Part shown: piece by piece, positions 23,591-36,544 of the stretch
Position numbering within the stretch: the stretch's first letter is position 1
How the letters are laid out: each line of letters opens with the position of its first letter
From: Hydractinia symbiolongicarpus
Lineage: Eukaryota; Cnidaria; Hydrozoa; Anthoathecata; Hydractiniidae
Reading direction: 5' to 3'
Length of the DNA stretch: 64,000 nt
NCBI RefSeq assembly: GCF_029227915.1
Contig: NC_079888.1
Coordinates: 8,167,001 to 8,231,000, forward strand
Position numbers and translations under genes: made by a program
Notes under the pieces: model-generated
Databases searched by the model: none
Seen by the model: only the letters and a program-made list of their open reading frames with translations
Told to the model about the DNA's origin: nothing

Positions 23591-26400
23591 ATTCATTTTA
23601 TGAAGAACTCTAAACTAGGTCTAAATAGGATTTGAGTTAAACTAGAGGACAATACAAATCTCAGACTGAAACGTCGTTCATATTATGACGCTATGTCTTC
23701 GTGTGAAAATGAAGTAAAAGCAAAGTGGATCTTATTGTTGACCCACACGTGAATTGGGCTACTTACAATTGATAGTGGTTTTCTTACTTTTGAGATGTTT
23801 CTCTATGTTTTGTTTATAAAAAGGTGTGCATAACAAAGAAGTGAAATTAAAAACAGAATTAAGATGTAAGGAGGTACAGTGTGATGCAAGAAGGTGTTAT
23901 GTTCTTTATATATATTAGCAGGTATAATGATGAATTTTTTTCTTCAAACCATAGTTCATAGAAACAGATGATGTCGAAACAAACGCCGCTCTATTTGTTA
24001 TATGCTATTTGTAGCATTTCGTTTGTGGAAAAACACTGAAAAAAAGAGTTTGAATTCCACTTTTCTCCTGAAACTTTGCTGAATTATTATGTTTTTCGAT
24101 ATTTTTATTTAAAGAGCTGAATTCTAATATTTAAACAGTAGCTATCAAAAATATATTAAGACAAAAATACAATAACGAGTTAGAAAAAATTAAATAATAT
24201 AATCTGCGATGAAATTTAGGCTAAATACATTTCAAATCTCGGAGTCAAATTTTTATAAAATGGGTTTTTATAAAAATATGTTACAATAATATCGTTCTAT
24301 GCTATTTATTTACTTCCATTCTTCTTTCTCGTATTTAGCAGGAGAAGAAATAATGTGTCTCTTTTTTATTTTTTTTCCGCGTAATGGTTTTGAAACATTG
24401 TTTGGTTTTTATTTTAGTTATTTTTTCGTTTTTGTTTACGGTTAGGTTGTCCACTTTTCATATCGCACCAAGTCCGAGCGATTATAGGTGCTTGCAACTC
24501 TCAACTCGCGAATTGTTGAGAAAGTACAAAATTCAGAAATCCAGAAGTTGACATACAACCTGCTGAAAAAACATTTTAAAGGTTTAGCACAGGGGTGTTT
24601 CAAAAAATATTTTAAAATTATTTAAAGGGAAGAAACATGCCACAACATCCTAAATTGATTCTTATAAAAAAACTAATAAAAATTCTCTTAAAACGACAAC
24701 AAAAATACGTGCGGTTAACAACACCCAGTCTTCATTAAGAAAGAATTTGGGGTCTAACAAAGTGTAAATTTTTTAAAAATCTTTCTTTTCTGGCTATTTT
24801 ATTTATTTTATTTTGCATAGGGTCCTGGTTACACTATAGATTTATTTAAACTTAAAAGCGGGGGAAACCATGACTATTTAATGCAAAAAAGCAATATAGT
24901 ATACAAAATGTGTTTCCAGCTAAGGAAAATGTTTCTTTTACACTTTTTATAAAATAAAACAGCGAAACCAAAAAAAAAACGAATAAAAGTTCTATTTGTT
25001 TGACTAGAAAAGAATAGAATCGAAAAAAAAACAGAACAATTATTGTGCAACTGAGCTTACAAAAAAGTCACATTTTTATTCTAAATTAAATTTAATTAAA
25101 GTTAAAACTTATTAAAAAAATATAACCTAGTATAAAATTCAATATTTTATCTAGGTCATAACAATAATTAAACAAAAAATAATGCAATAAAAAATAAAGA
25201 ATGTATTAAAATATAAAAAAAAACGTGTCAGGCACACTGCTTCCTCAATGGCTGATAGAACAGTTTTGTCGTCTGTCGTTCATTGATTGTAGTGCTTTCA
25301 CCTAAAAAATGGAATTCAAGCACAACTAAGGGTTATCTATTCAGGTAGATCTTCAATTTTCCGGACGGTTGAGAGAGTGTGGGGATGACTCCCCTCCTCT
25401 AACCTGTAATAGCTCAAGTTGTTGTATCTTAGACGTGAAACTTACCACATCCGATATCCAGGATTTAAGTTATAACGCGATCAAAAATATTGTTGATGTC
25501 AGCAAAATTTCACACAACAAGAAATTTTCGAAAAATTAAATTTTAGTAAACATTGGGAGAAGTAAAAAGTTGAACAAGAAAGATTAGAGTTGAATTCACC
25601 CAGTACCCGGAACAATTTTTGCATTGCCTAAAAATTTTGTTTAACACACCTTTGAACAGTACGATATAATTTTTAGGGTGGTCTAGTTTTTGTATCTGAA
25701 GTGAACATTTTTAAGCAAACGGCAAAACTTATATTTGCGATCGGAAGCTTGGATTTGGAACTTTTAAAGTTATGAAAACTAAGGAAAAGGACGTGTAAAA
25801 ATGTATTGTTAGAATATTAACTCAATAAGTTGAAGCTACTTTGGGGTAACACTGGTTAAGATATCAAGTCAGAAAGTTCCATGCTGACGATACTTAATTT
25901 GAAAGGGATTAGAGAACTAAAAAATAATTTTTTGCCACGAATCATCTCTCGCGAACATGGTAATGGTTCATTCGCGAAATTTTATACGCGCAGACGCTAA
26001 AATTTGATCTTTTCTTAGAACATTTATTCAATTTACATTAATAAATAATAAATAAAAGTATTAATATATTATTATTATATATATTATTAATATATATATT
26101 AAAATATTAATAATAAAAGAAAAAGAGACGCAATGCGATATGTGTAAAAGCCGCAAAGGTTCTGTCACATTACGGACACTTTTATTAAAAAATGTACTTT
26201 TCTTACAACTTTTAAAGCTAAAGAAAACGATACCGAGAGAATAGAAGTTTAGTCGATTGATAACACTACTAACACGAATATAAGTGACATAATTTATAAT
26301 TTTTTTAACAAAAGTAAGCCAAATCTCCTTAATAGTCAATATTTTCATTCCCTATAGTTTCATCACAGAAAACCGAAAAGCCAAGACCTGGGTCTTGTTC
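23591..26400. other. AT-rich intergenic DNA
   Basis: Very AT-rich, no supported gene or RNA. A TATTA/TAATA-rich low-complexity patch lies at about 26040-26115. Confidence 0.45.
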
Positions 26401-26430
26401 AGGCCGACTAAATATATAAAACATAAGAAG

Positions 26431-26447
26431 CCCTGGGGACGAGGTTG
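26431..26447. repeat. Isolated terminus of the CCCTGGGGACGAGGTTG repeat family
   Basis: CCCTGGGGACGAGGTTG matches exactly the right end of the element at 29408-32983. No partner end was found nearby, so this is a fragment or an element end. Confidence 0.5.
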
Positions 26448-26449
26448 AA

Positions 26450-27832
26450 GTTATCGCTTCGTTTTATATTAAGTCTTGAATACTTAATAATAATTCTTTG
26501 AAAGCAGCAAACGCAGCTGCACGCATTGCGAAAGAATACACACAGTAGAAAAAATCTTTTATTTGTTTTCCACTTTTCACAGCGAAGGTAAAAAAATGTA
26601 TCTACATCGTTTCAGAAGAGAATTATACTACAGTGAATTAGGTAGAATTGACTGTAGCATGATTTTATACATATCATATACATATTTTATACATATTTTA
26701 TACAATCAGTAGGTAAAAAAATGTATCTACATCGTTCCAGAAGAAAATCATACTACAGTTAATTCTCCGATTAACGGATACTCTAATTATTATCCGTACA
26801 AAACTGATTAGTTTTTTCTGCGAAAGAAACTAGTCGACCCATTACAAATGAATAATCTCGGGCCTGGTTATGTTCTTCACACATTCATCCTGAAATTGTC
26901 CTTATTTTGTTCTTTTACTTAAGAATGTTTTTTGACTCAAAACATAGAACCAATTAATTGTGCAAATGTCCCTGCCTGAAAAGCAGTGTTTTCCAATGTT
27001 TTTGTTTCGAACGTAACAGAAAGCAAACTTTTAGAAAAATAAAAGATTTTAATCAATCTCTTGGTTCAATCTAGGTCCATATAACATTAATTACTTTAGA
27101 TGCTATGATCTGATTGGTTAATTTCGATCTTCTAATTATCTCCCAAAATAATAAACTACGCCGTCAATGACAAACTCACTTGTTCATGACACGATACCAT
27201 CTATATTATTTAATGACTATGACTGAACAAGTAAGGGATAATGATTTAAATGTTGCTTTCACATTGGGAAAAGTGTAGGAACGCCTGTTAATATTTTGCA
27301 CCAAATTGCAAGAACAGACGAAAAGAAGATGGTGGTAGCTGTTGCAGAATTCCAGGTCAAGAGTACTCTTAACATAAAGATGGTTGCCGCGCATTGGAAG
27401 AGTGGATTGGTCTTAAGTACAAATTGGGAATGCTAAAATATGCCATCTTTGCATCTTGTAGGGTCACATTCCGTTTTTCCATAACCCTATGTGTAACCAT
27501 TCACTTTTTTGACAATCTTAGGTACAGAGGGTCCTTGGGTGGGTTTGGTACTTTAGGTCATTCATCTTCAACTGAATTTGCAAAAAAATTACAGAAGAAA
27601 AGAAGAAAGAAAAACAAGGGAGAGATGATAGTTTGCGTCATGGTGTTGTCAAACTGCCCCTGTTGAAAATAATGATGAAATTCAAATTCCACACGCCCTA
27701 TAGTGGAACATTTTAATCCTGATGAAATTGAAAACCAGTAATTGAAGCAAAAACTGAAAAATATCGACAAGTTGCTCGTTTAGAAACAAAAATCTATCAA
27801 AAATGTCAACATTTTAAAAACAAACTCAATAA
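26450..27832. other. Intergenic, nothing firmly supported
   Basis: Contains a duplicated phrase AAAAAATGTATCTACATCGTT at about 26590 and 26713, and a weak frame at 27394-27666 without recognisable features. Confidence 0.35.
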
Positions 27833-28460
27833 AGCTTGGTCCCCATTGCGCTTTTAAGTGCGTATAAGTGCGTTTATCACTCTTAAACACACTTATACGC
27901 ACTCAAATGCCAAAATTTACTAAACGCGAATATCAAAAAATTTTGTTCTTCTTGTTTAACGATCAAAGACACCGCTATTCAGAAGGATATATATGTTCTC
28001 AAGGTAGAAAAATTTTCAACATGCTAGCACACAACTACATAGAGAAATATATTATTTGTGAGAAACTCTCCGTGAAAAAATGCATTTAAACTTGAATCAA
28101 GAAGAATAACTTTGTGAGAAAGTAAGGGAATACAAGATTCTTTATGACAAAACGCAAAAAGGATATAAGGAGAAAGTAGCGGTGGAGAACGCGTGGAAGA
28201 AAGTTGCCGAGGCGTTGAATTTCGTGGAGAATGGTGATTCAGCAATAATTCTTCATCGCCTGAATCACTTTCACTCTCCATTTTCACGAACAACTTTTCA
28301 TGAACATATAAAGTTTCCTAGATTGTACTTCAAGTGAGAACAGTATTGCATAAACGCAGTTATACGCACTTATACGTCCAGTGGGGACATTGATGCGTTT
28401 AAGGGCGTTTAAAATGCAAACGCAATTATACGCACTTATACGCCCAGTGGGGACCAAGCT
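27833..28460. mobile_element. 628-bp Harbinger-type non-autonomous element, TAA target duplication
   Basis: Ends are AGCTTGGTCCCCA and TGGGGACCAAGCT, flanked by TAA on both sides (27830-27832, 28461-28463), the 3-bp duplication typical of PIF/Harbinger. Subterminal GTGCGTATAAGTGCG motifs occur in both arms; the right arm has them twice (around 28345-28370 and 28425-28445), suggesting a duplicated end. It encloses a remnant of a MADF/Myb-like gene. Confidence 0.75.
28110..28337 (+). pseudogene. MADF/Myb-SANT-like DNA-binding domain remnant
   Basis: A 75-codon frame after an in-frame TAA begins LCEKVREYKILYDKTQKGYK and continues KVAVENAWKKVAEALNF. That is the MADF pattern: L..V...P.LYD......Y.......AW..VA..L. 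Such domains are found in the second ORF of Harbinger-class transposons, which fits the enclosing inverted repeats. The rest of the protein is missing, so it is non-functional. Confidence 0.6.
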
Positions 28461-28463
28461 TAA

Positions 28464-29407
28464 AGAACTGCTAAGATGCATCAGACAAGAACAAGACACG
28501 ATCTAAAACAAAATCTTCCAATTTTAAGAATTTTACTGCATTTTGCATTTCTTTTGATTTGTTCACTGAAAAAACTGTTCAGAGTATGAGATCGCCGAGT
28601 TTTTTGCACATGAACACAACCTAAGAACAAGTCCGGCAAGTGAGCCAGATTGGTCAGGTGAGCTTCATACAAACTTCACTTAGATTCAAGAGCTGTTTGT
28701 ATAGGGCAGACCGGCCTGACAAACCGAGCTTGTCAGGCAGATTTTAGCTTGCGCCTATATGTCAAAAAAACTGGCTCTAAACAATAAAAAAAATTAAACA
28801 ATGTCGAATTCGCTCAAATGTGTTTACATGAAAAAAAATTCGGAAAATGACCGAAATCATGGAAATTCAAAAATGTACTGGTGAAGGAAGAGAAATTAAA
28901 GAAAAACAAGAATACCATTACACAATATTCGAAACAAAGAAATGAATGTACCGCAGATGTTTTTCGTTTTAAATACCCACTAAGATAAAAACAGAGTGCA
29001 TTGGTCTGCATAAACTCACTTGCAGATCAACAAGAAATTGTAATTTCAAAATCGCAGCTTTGTCCCCAGGGCGTTTTTATCTAAGTGTGCTAGTGACTAT
29101 ATCCCTTTGTCTATTTTACATTCCTTTCTCGTTCATTTTTTCTATTCTTTTTATTCTTATGTAAATCTAAACGTCGGTGGGACCTTTTTTATCTATTATA
29201 ATAAAGACCACATAAAAAAAATTCTAAGTATATCTATTTTAAGGTGTTCTGCTAGACACTCATAAATCGGAGATGAATCTATAGCACTTAGCGTTTTCTG
29301 GTTATTTGCACACTTAACTACCACACCGTGCATTTACTGAATCGTTATCGTTAAACTTATTTGTTAAAATTATTTTCCTTACTTATGAGGACACATGTAG
29401 CCTAGTT
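28464..29407. other. Intergenic, nothing recognised
   Basis: AT-rich sequence without supported features. Confidence 0.4.
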
Positions 29408-31597
29408 CAACCTCGTCCCCAGGGCATCTTGTGTCTTTTCTGGCCCTGGGACGGCGATAAGAACATGGCCCTGGAGGAGGCCTCGTCACGTGACCCTCCA
29501 ATACACAGTTTTTCTGTGTGTAATATTTAATGAAATTTGTCTCAATTAACCAGTTTTATATATAACCTTGCAGAGCTAAGCAAGCTGGTGTTTTACGTCA
29601 CAGATACGTGCAGCGAGTTTGTTATGACTCCTGTCATACGCAACACACCAACTGCTCGCATATTGCCCTTGATTGCTTCCTTATAAAAATACAATTATGT
29701 TATTTAGGCTGCTGTTTACTTGAGGAAATTCAAACAATTAAGTTATGTGTATTTTACTGAATTGGTTGACTAACAAGCACTGGGTTGCAAAACTTGTAGT
29801 TAGGAGTAACTTGGAAATTGGTAAATGATTTGCCAACCTGACCATAATTTTCAAATGGTCGTGTCATTCTAGGTGCCTGACTTAAAGTAACTAGGCAAAA
29901 ATTTAACTACATATTAACATTTACATTTTTTATTCATTTTGGCTGAACTTTAGAATTCTCATTAACCGTGAGTTCAAATATGTGTCTTTGTTACTGCTTT
30001 TATATGATACCAAGATTTTGCTGTACGAATCCCAAAGTTGCTTTTTTATTATTGTTTTGCACAAAATTTATTTAAACAATAGTTAAATGAAACTGAATTC
30101 GTATATGGTGAACTCACTGCTTGCAGTTATATGGGGTGAAAAAAAGCTTCAAAAAAGTATTTTCTTTAGAAGTCTTTTTTGCTTTTACATTTTGTGGCCT
30201 TAACATTTCCAAAAAGCCAACCATTACTGATAAATTCTACTTTTTCTTTTCCTAATGACATGTTTTTAAAACGCCTTACAGCTTTTTTATTTTTTACTCA
30301 ACAAGCTCACATTTTATTGCACACACAGATGTACAAAAACAAGGTTTTGTTTTGTTTAAAACATAAAAAATCCAAAAATTTTATCAAAAGCATTTTGCTG
30401 GTTTGAAAATTGAAATCCACAAGTCCATATGTGATCTTTTTTTTCGATTCAATGTATCACTGCCTTAATAGTTTAGAAAGAATTGGTATACGACTTTACC
30501 AACAGCAAAGTATTGCGACCTATATGAAAAAAATGTTTCGGGAATAATTTTTTGAGGAAAGTATTTCGGGGATTTTGGACTAAAATTAGTTCCACAAAGT
30601 CTAACTTTTTAAAGCTCATCAAAACTCTGCTGCTGTTCAAAAATCGATTTTTTATTGATATATACATCTATTTATTGTTATCATTCTGCTTGGAGAATAT
30701 TTATAATGCCAAACTAGCTAACCGTGAAAATTAATTCAGTATTCTCATAAGAGAATCCAATCACAAACATATATCAGCAAAAAGAAATTCTTTGCAACTA
30801 AATTTTTCGTTTACTGGCATAATTTTAGGTTGAATCTTATCTGACCTATTTCTGAGGTTAGAATGGCTTTTAAAATTTTTTGAAACTGTATCTCAGTTAA
30901 AATTGATATGCTGTCAAAAATAGATTATCAGCGTCTTTGAAAAGGGCTAAATTCTGGAACTCTGAAAGTATGATGATAATAGAATTTCATCAAACCAGTC
31001 TAAAACCATATCATACCAAATCTCAAGTCAATAGTTTAATTTTTACTGAAGTTGTGAGACTTTGAACTGAAAAGGACACTATTATATACTATATACTCCC
31101 TTTTAGACTTATTTTGTTATTTTTTTATGTTCACTGCTTTGTAATTAGTATTAAAAATCTTGAGATAATATGTCACGGTGGTGAGCTGTTCGATATCTAC
31201 CACTATCTTCAGTACATCCTGGATTTAACCATATGCCAGATTGAGCGCTCAATCAAAGTGTCACTTAAAATTTGATTGAGTTCGATTTTCTGAAATTTCT
31301 TCATAGCGTGTTAAAAAAGGCCTAGCAATAATCAGTTTAAGGAAACCTTCCTACCTTTTTCTCTTCCTCAAAATGGCTGTGTAATTTTTTTATGCCTTGT
31401 GTAAGATTATCTTTTATCAGATTGGTCTAAAAGTGCTCCATAACAAGTTTCAAGTTAATAACTTTATTTTTTTACCGAAGTTATTGCACTTTGAATTTTC
31501 TAGAATTAGGCCGGGTAATGAAGTCAATGATAAAATGACTCCGACGGTTAACTTAATGGCTTTTTAAATTTTTTATGGTAACCAAAGCATATATTAT

Positions 31598-31994
31598 TTA
31601 TTATTTGTTATTATTTGTTATTATTTGTTATTATTTGTTATTATTTGTTATTATTTGTTATTATTTATATTATTATATTATTATATTATTATATTATTAT
31701 ATTATTATATTATTATATTATTATATTATTATATTATTATATTATTATATTATTATATTATTATATTATTATATTATTATATTATTATATTATTATATTA
31801 TTATATTATTATATTATTATATTATTATATTATTATATTATTATATTATTATATTATTATATTATTATATTATTATATTATTATATTATTATATTATTAT
31901 ATTATTATATTATTATATTATTATATTATTATATTATTATATTATTATATTATTATATTATTATATTATTATATTATTATATTATTATATTATT
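31598..31994. repeat. Compound microsatellite: (TTATTTGTTA)6 then (ATTATATT)n
   Basis: Six copies of a decamer (31598-31660) pass into about 40 perfect copies of the octamer ATTATATT (31665-31994). Because 8 is not divisible by 3 the array is open in several frames and yields long Ile/Leu/Tyr reading frames, which are artefacts. Confidence 0.95.
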
Positions 31995-32265
31995 TATTAG
32001 CATTTATAAAGTAATAAAACATGACCACTAATAACAAACTGATATAATTTAAAACGTGATGATACATGTTATATCCAGTTGTGGTCGAGCGATGGGATTT
32101 AAGTTGCTAGATATTAAAAGAAATAAAAGACACAGATAACAACAAATATTAGCTAGATAAATGTGATTTTTCATAAGACGAAGTCTCTCTATATACCGGG
32201 GTGTTTATGTACACTAAGGCCCGTCGTCATGTTAGTAGCTGACCATATACTATTGTGTAAAAAAT

Positions 32266-32408
32266 AAACGCCTAGTGATGCATAAATTGATTTCCATACC
32301 GGTTATTTGCGTTGTCACTGATAATTTGAACCTTTCGTTGTAGTAAAAGACGAAATTGGCCCCATCATGGTTGGAGCCTACTGAACAAAAATGTTTTTAG
32401 CAAGATCT
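32266..32408. repeat. Dispersed direct repeat, copy 1 (143 bp)
   Basis: AAACGCCTAGTG...GCATAAATTGAT...CATACCGGTTATTTGCG...GCAAGATCT. Nearly identical to 33922-34080 apart from an 11-bp gap, a 4-bp gap and a T-run difference. Confidence 0.75.
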
Positions 32409-32983
32409 CTATAGTGTCTTGAGCGATCCATAACAATACATATATTTTTAAAGCAAAAATTTTCGATATTTTGTGCAAAATTATTTTGTCTATAAAGGAC
32501 ATGGGCGGCGGCACTAGGTCTCTCAGCTAGTAATTTTATGTAACGTCATTCTTTGCAAAAAGCTGCAAATTAAACCTGGCCACTTGGAAACGAGTTGAAT
32601 TTCTTTCATTTGTTCTTATCTTGATAGTTTGCTGGGTATAATGTGCTTAGCTAACTACTTTTCTAGTAAAAATGATAAGACTTTCCCAGCTATCGAAACA
32701 TTTCCATATAAGCAGTATTACTTTTTGATGTCTTATTTTATACTCTGATTGCTTAGTCACTTTGAAAAAAAAAAGATACTGATACAGCTCCTCCACCATT
32801 TTAATACGAACAGCTTCCTACTGTTCGTCACACACTCGCTGCCTCGTCAAAATGTTCTGTTTGACGCAATAATTATGTGATATATGCGCGCCAATCAGGT
32901 TTCATATCGGACCAGCCTCCTCCAGAGCCATGTTCGTATCGCCGCCACGGAGAAAGATACGAGATGCCCTGGGGACGAGGTTG

Positions 32984-33921
32984 AGCCAAGTTAATTAAGC
33001 TTTCTTCCAGGATATCAAATTCAGCTTCTGTCAAACGAAAGCTTAAACGCAAATAAATGTCAGAGCAAATCCCTAAAATTCAAATCCAACTCACAGCAAA
33101 CCCCAAATAACAATCAACCAATAAGCACAACGCCAGCGTGGTCACATTTTGCCCTCTGAAATAGTGCCAGAATTCATAATATTTGTTTGGGTGAGTAAGG
33201 TTATTTCCGATATTTACCACGTAGAACAATAGAATTAACCAATCAACAAGCGCAGTAAAATCGTTTGAGACCCACCCAGTTTTTCCTACCTTAACTATTC
33301 CGATTTCCTGGTGGTGATAAAAAAATTATGCTGGGTCTCCTGCCTAGAACACATGTAAAGTATAATCAATAATACCAATGGGCTTTCGCACTTTACACTA
33401 AACATAATCAAGTATCTGAAAATATTTCTGCACACTTAAATAAGAAGTAAATGTATAGTTGCGAAAAAAACTTAAAGAAATTCTTTAACAATAAACATTT
33501 TTATGGCACTATGGTTTTCAACACATTTTTGTTTTTTGAGAAAACAGCTTTAGTGAGACCAAAAAACACTATTATTTTAGTTCTATTCCGTTCCATTTTA
33601 GAAATGTGGAATCCAACTGAAAAAACATATTCATAACTTCAGGAAAAGTCTTTCCTATCATCATCTGAGACAAATTGCACTTTAATACACCTTTAATGGT
33701 ATCCATGCATAGTTATGCATGGATACCACTATTTCTGGAATTCATTTTATTAAAACTAAAAAATATAAATAATGTTTTTAAACGCATTTGGAGAAAAAGG
33801 AACTTTGTAGGCAATGTCCACTTGAAGCTTTTTCACTACAGTTAAAAATTAATTCAACTGTTTTGAACAATTTTTTAGATATAGTAAAAAGTACACAATT
33901 ACAGGTGGTAGTTATAATCTT
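32984..33921. other. Intergenic, nothing recognised
   Basis: Contains a short perfect hairpin GGTATCCATGCATAGTTATG / CATAACTATGCATGGATACC at about 33698-33728. No gene is supported. Confidence 0.4.
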
Positions 33922-34080
33922 AAACGCCTAGTGGAGCCAACGATGCATAAATTGATATCCATACCGGTTATTTGCGTTGTCACTGATTGTAAATTTGAAC
34001 CTTTCGTTGTAGTAAAAGACTAAATTGGCCCCATCATGGTTGGAGCCTACTGAACAAAAATGTTTTTTTTAGCAAGATCT
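33922..34080. repeat. Dispersed direct repeat, copy 2 (159 bp)
   Basis: Second copy of the 32266-32408 sequence, 233 bp beyond the stop codon of the first gamma-glutamyl hydrolase gene. On the minus strand it stays open as a ~45-codon frame (VGSNHDGANLVFYYNERF...), which copy 1 breaks with a 4-bp deletion. It may therefore derive from an exon of an unknown gene. Confidence 0.65.
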
Positions 34081-34312
34081 AATATTTAGCGAGAATTAAA
34101 TTCGCGAACATTGCTAAGAAATAATTTGAATACATTGTTTTTTTGCAAATTTTAATGTTTTAACGGGATATATATGTGGGAAATAGATATAAAATAGAGA
34201 ATACCAAGAAATTTAAATTTATGTATCTATTACATACTCTGGGTAAATGCGAAAGAAAATCGTTTTTCATAAAAATGCAAATTACGCGAAAATGGGAAGG
34301 TAAAACATGATT

Positions 34313-35489
34313 TTAAATGATGAATATCTCTCGAAATGGCGCATGACTGTCAAGATCGTCTGTTCTCATTAACTCGTATTGTTCCATAAGGTATTTTCGT
34401 TCAATAGAGCTGTTGCCAAAACTCCTTTTGTTTCGCCGAACATTGTCCATAAAGGAGTTGGCCACAAACTGACCAAGTCGAATAGCCTGTGGAGAATGCG
34501 GAATATTTATTGTTGTGGCCCATTCGAACATAGTCTTTTCTGGGTGAAATTGGATACCATAAAATGGAAACTTTTTAGCTGAAAAAAAGAGAGAAAGAAA
34601 TAGGTTTAAAAAGAATTATGCTATCTTATTTATGCTAATTTTAACTTTCACAATATATTTTGAAAAAACATTATAATTGTTATAAAGGAAGGTTACGTTA
34701 TTATTGTATTTTTTATTCTTGTATCTAAATTGGTGCCGACAAGAACGAAATGGAAAATATGATAAATATGTAAAAAAAAAATTTTTTACCTTGCACGGCT
34801 GAGACGAATTCCGTCCCCTTGCGATCCGAACTTGTAGCCAAAACTCTGAAGAAGCTGTTCAGTTTGGAAGAATGTTTGAATGATTTTGGCGTGACGCTAA
34901 ATTGGTGAAAGTGCGCTGTTATGGGATCCTTTTCACTATCTCGTATCATTTTCTTTGGCATTGCTGAGAGAAACGAATGCTTCCTTAGCTCTTCTACGTC
35001 CCATCTTACAGTGGTAGCTAGGTCGAAAGAATCTGTTACGATAAGAGGCTTTTGATTCCCTTCGACATGCACAACAAGTGCTTGAAAACCACGACAAATA
35101 CCCATAAGAGGAAAAACAACACCAGCTTTATTAGCTTTCATAGAAAGCTGGAAAAGCTTTTTTGTTAAATAGAAATACCCGGTATCACTCAAATTATTCC
35201 CGGCACCTGGAAATAGCAAGCCGTTAACAGAGTTGAAAATATATTCCACTGTTTCATTGGACATTAAAGGGGATATCGGAACCACTCTAGCGCCCGTCAT
35301 TTCGATCAACTTTACATAGCTAGCTGGAACATAATGCTTTCCAACTAGCGCTGGATAGATTTGGACTAAATCTTCATCTGTAATTTCCATAACAGCAACG
35401 CCCACAATAGGGCGTTCATTAACTTTTTCATTTTTTTGTGAAGTTAAGGTGAATGCGAAGCAGCTTATGAGTATACGAAGTAAGTACAT
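34313..35489 (-). CDS. GGH: Gamma-glutamyl hydrolase (folylpolyglutamate hydrolase), gene 1
   Basis: Exons 34790-35489 and 34313-34578 (minus strand), one 211-bp GT/AG intron in phase 1, 321 aa (human GGH is 318). A hydrophobic signal peptide covers about residues 1-17. The peptidase C26 / class I glutamine-amidotransferase fold follows: RPIVGVAVME start strand, YVPASYVKLIE, GLLFPGAG, nucleophile elbow MGICRGFQ (C132), ITAHFHQF, and catalytic His in FYGIQFHPEKT (H245). The enzyme removes gamma-linked glutamates from folate polyglutamates in the lysosome or outside the cell. It lies tail-first behind a paralogue (gene 2) read in the same direction. A block AGACTAAAAGAAAGTATT about 30 bp upstream of the ATG is shared with gene 2. 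All key residues are present, so it should be active. Confidence 0.93.
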
Positions 35490-35512
35490 CCTTTTTTTGA
35501 ACTCGGCGAGGT

Positions 35513-35531
35513 AAATACTTTCTTTTAGTCT
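35513..35531 (-). promoter_or_regulatory. Conserved 5'-proximal block of GGH gene 1
   Basis: AGACTAAAAGAAAGTATT on the minus strand, about 25-40 bp before the ATG. The paralogue carries AGACTAAAAGAAGTATT at the matching place (52834-52850). It may be a core promoter or leader element retained since the duplication. Confidence 0.35.
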
Positions 35532-36544
35532 AGAGCTTAGTTAATACTAATTTGTTTCTAGACGATAGAATATGCAGGTAATTCATGATTTTGTCACGCA
35601 TCAGTTATTTTATGTATACCTTGAATTTACAGAAGTGGTGTATGGAAACGATAACATAGTCTGTTTAATTGTGTTTTATTTGATTGATTATTGTTTGCTC
35701 ATGCGGCGTGAAATGAGTAGCAACCTTTCAGTCTTCGAATTTAACTGTCGTTCGATTTCTTTAGCGAGGGCGATTTAGCTACTATTTATTTAATTAAGGG
35801 ATTTAATTAAATCCAGAAACACGTGTATTTACCCGCTAATACTGCTTTTTGGAACGCGAGAGCTTCAGTAACAATATTACATATTACATATAGTAACTCA
35901 ATAATATTACCAAGTTGGAACAATTCTTATCGAAAAAGGCACCCTATAGAACAGATTTTTATCATCATCAACGAGCTTTTATACGCAAATTTTTTTTTCA
36001 GAAAAAACAGCTCATCGGTGATTCGAACTAGCACTTTGAAGAGATTGTCTATTTTTAATATCCACAACAAAATATACAGAAGGATTCACCAAAACTGAGC
36101 AATATACTAAGCTTATGCTTTGCCTCTACAACCCCAGCTTTGTTACATATGTAGATACACGCATATCCAGATACATATCCAGGAAAGGAAAATAATTTTC
36201 CTCAATTGGTCATTTTTCAAAGTCAATATGGCACGCATTCTGGTAAAAGTTATCTTCAACTGCTTTGGCGCCTTTTCTTGCTAGGAAATATAACATGAAT
36301 CAGTATCTATATAATGTAAAAAATATACTCTGTACAATACATTTGCTAAAGTATTAGAATCCTGAACATAAAATTCATCAGAACTTAACTTTGAATTACA
36401 AATCACATTTAACACCACTTATGTCCTACTTGCTAGGCTTCACTGAGAGATAGTTTACAGCTGTACCCTGAAACTTTCGCAGCTACATTACAAAGGGAAA
36501 GGGGAAGGGAAAATCAAAGGTCAGGCACAGACCAACAATAGTTT
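35532..36544. other. Spacer between the tandem GGH genes
   Basis: About 1 kb of AT-rich DNA that should hold the promoter of gene 1 and the 3' UTR of gene 2. No other gene is supported. Confidence 0.4.

Larger units (their letters stand above)
29408..32983. mobile_element. 3.6-kb segment bounded by ~75-bp inverted repeats
   Basis: The left end starts CAACCTCGTCCCCAGGGCAT and the right end finishes ATGCCCTGGGGACGAGGTTG. Inside, both arms share a ...CGGCGATA(A/C)GAACATGG(C)(C/T)CTGGAGGAGGC block, giving about 75 bp of imperfect inverted repeat. The interior has no transposase frame. It may be one long non-autonomous DNA transposon or two independent short elements in opposite orientation; no target duplication was found. 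Confidence 0.5.

Noticed and set aside
31575-32031. Three overlapping frames of 129-141 codons rich in Ile/Leu/Tyr
   Set aside because: They are translations of the octanucleotide microsatellite in all three frames.
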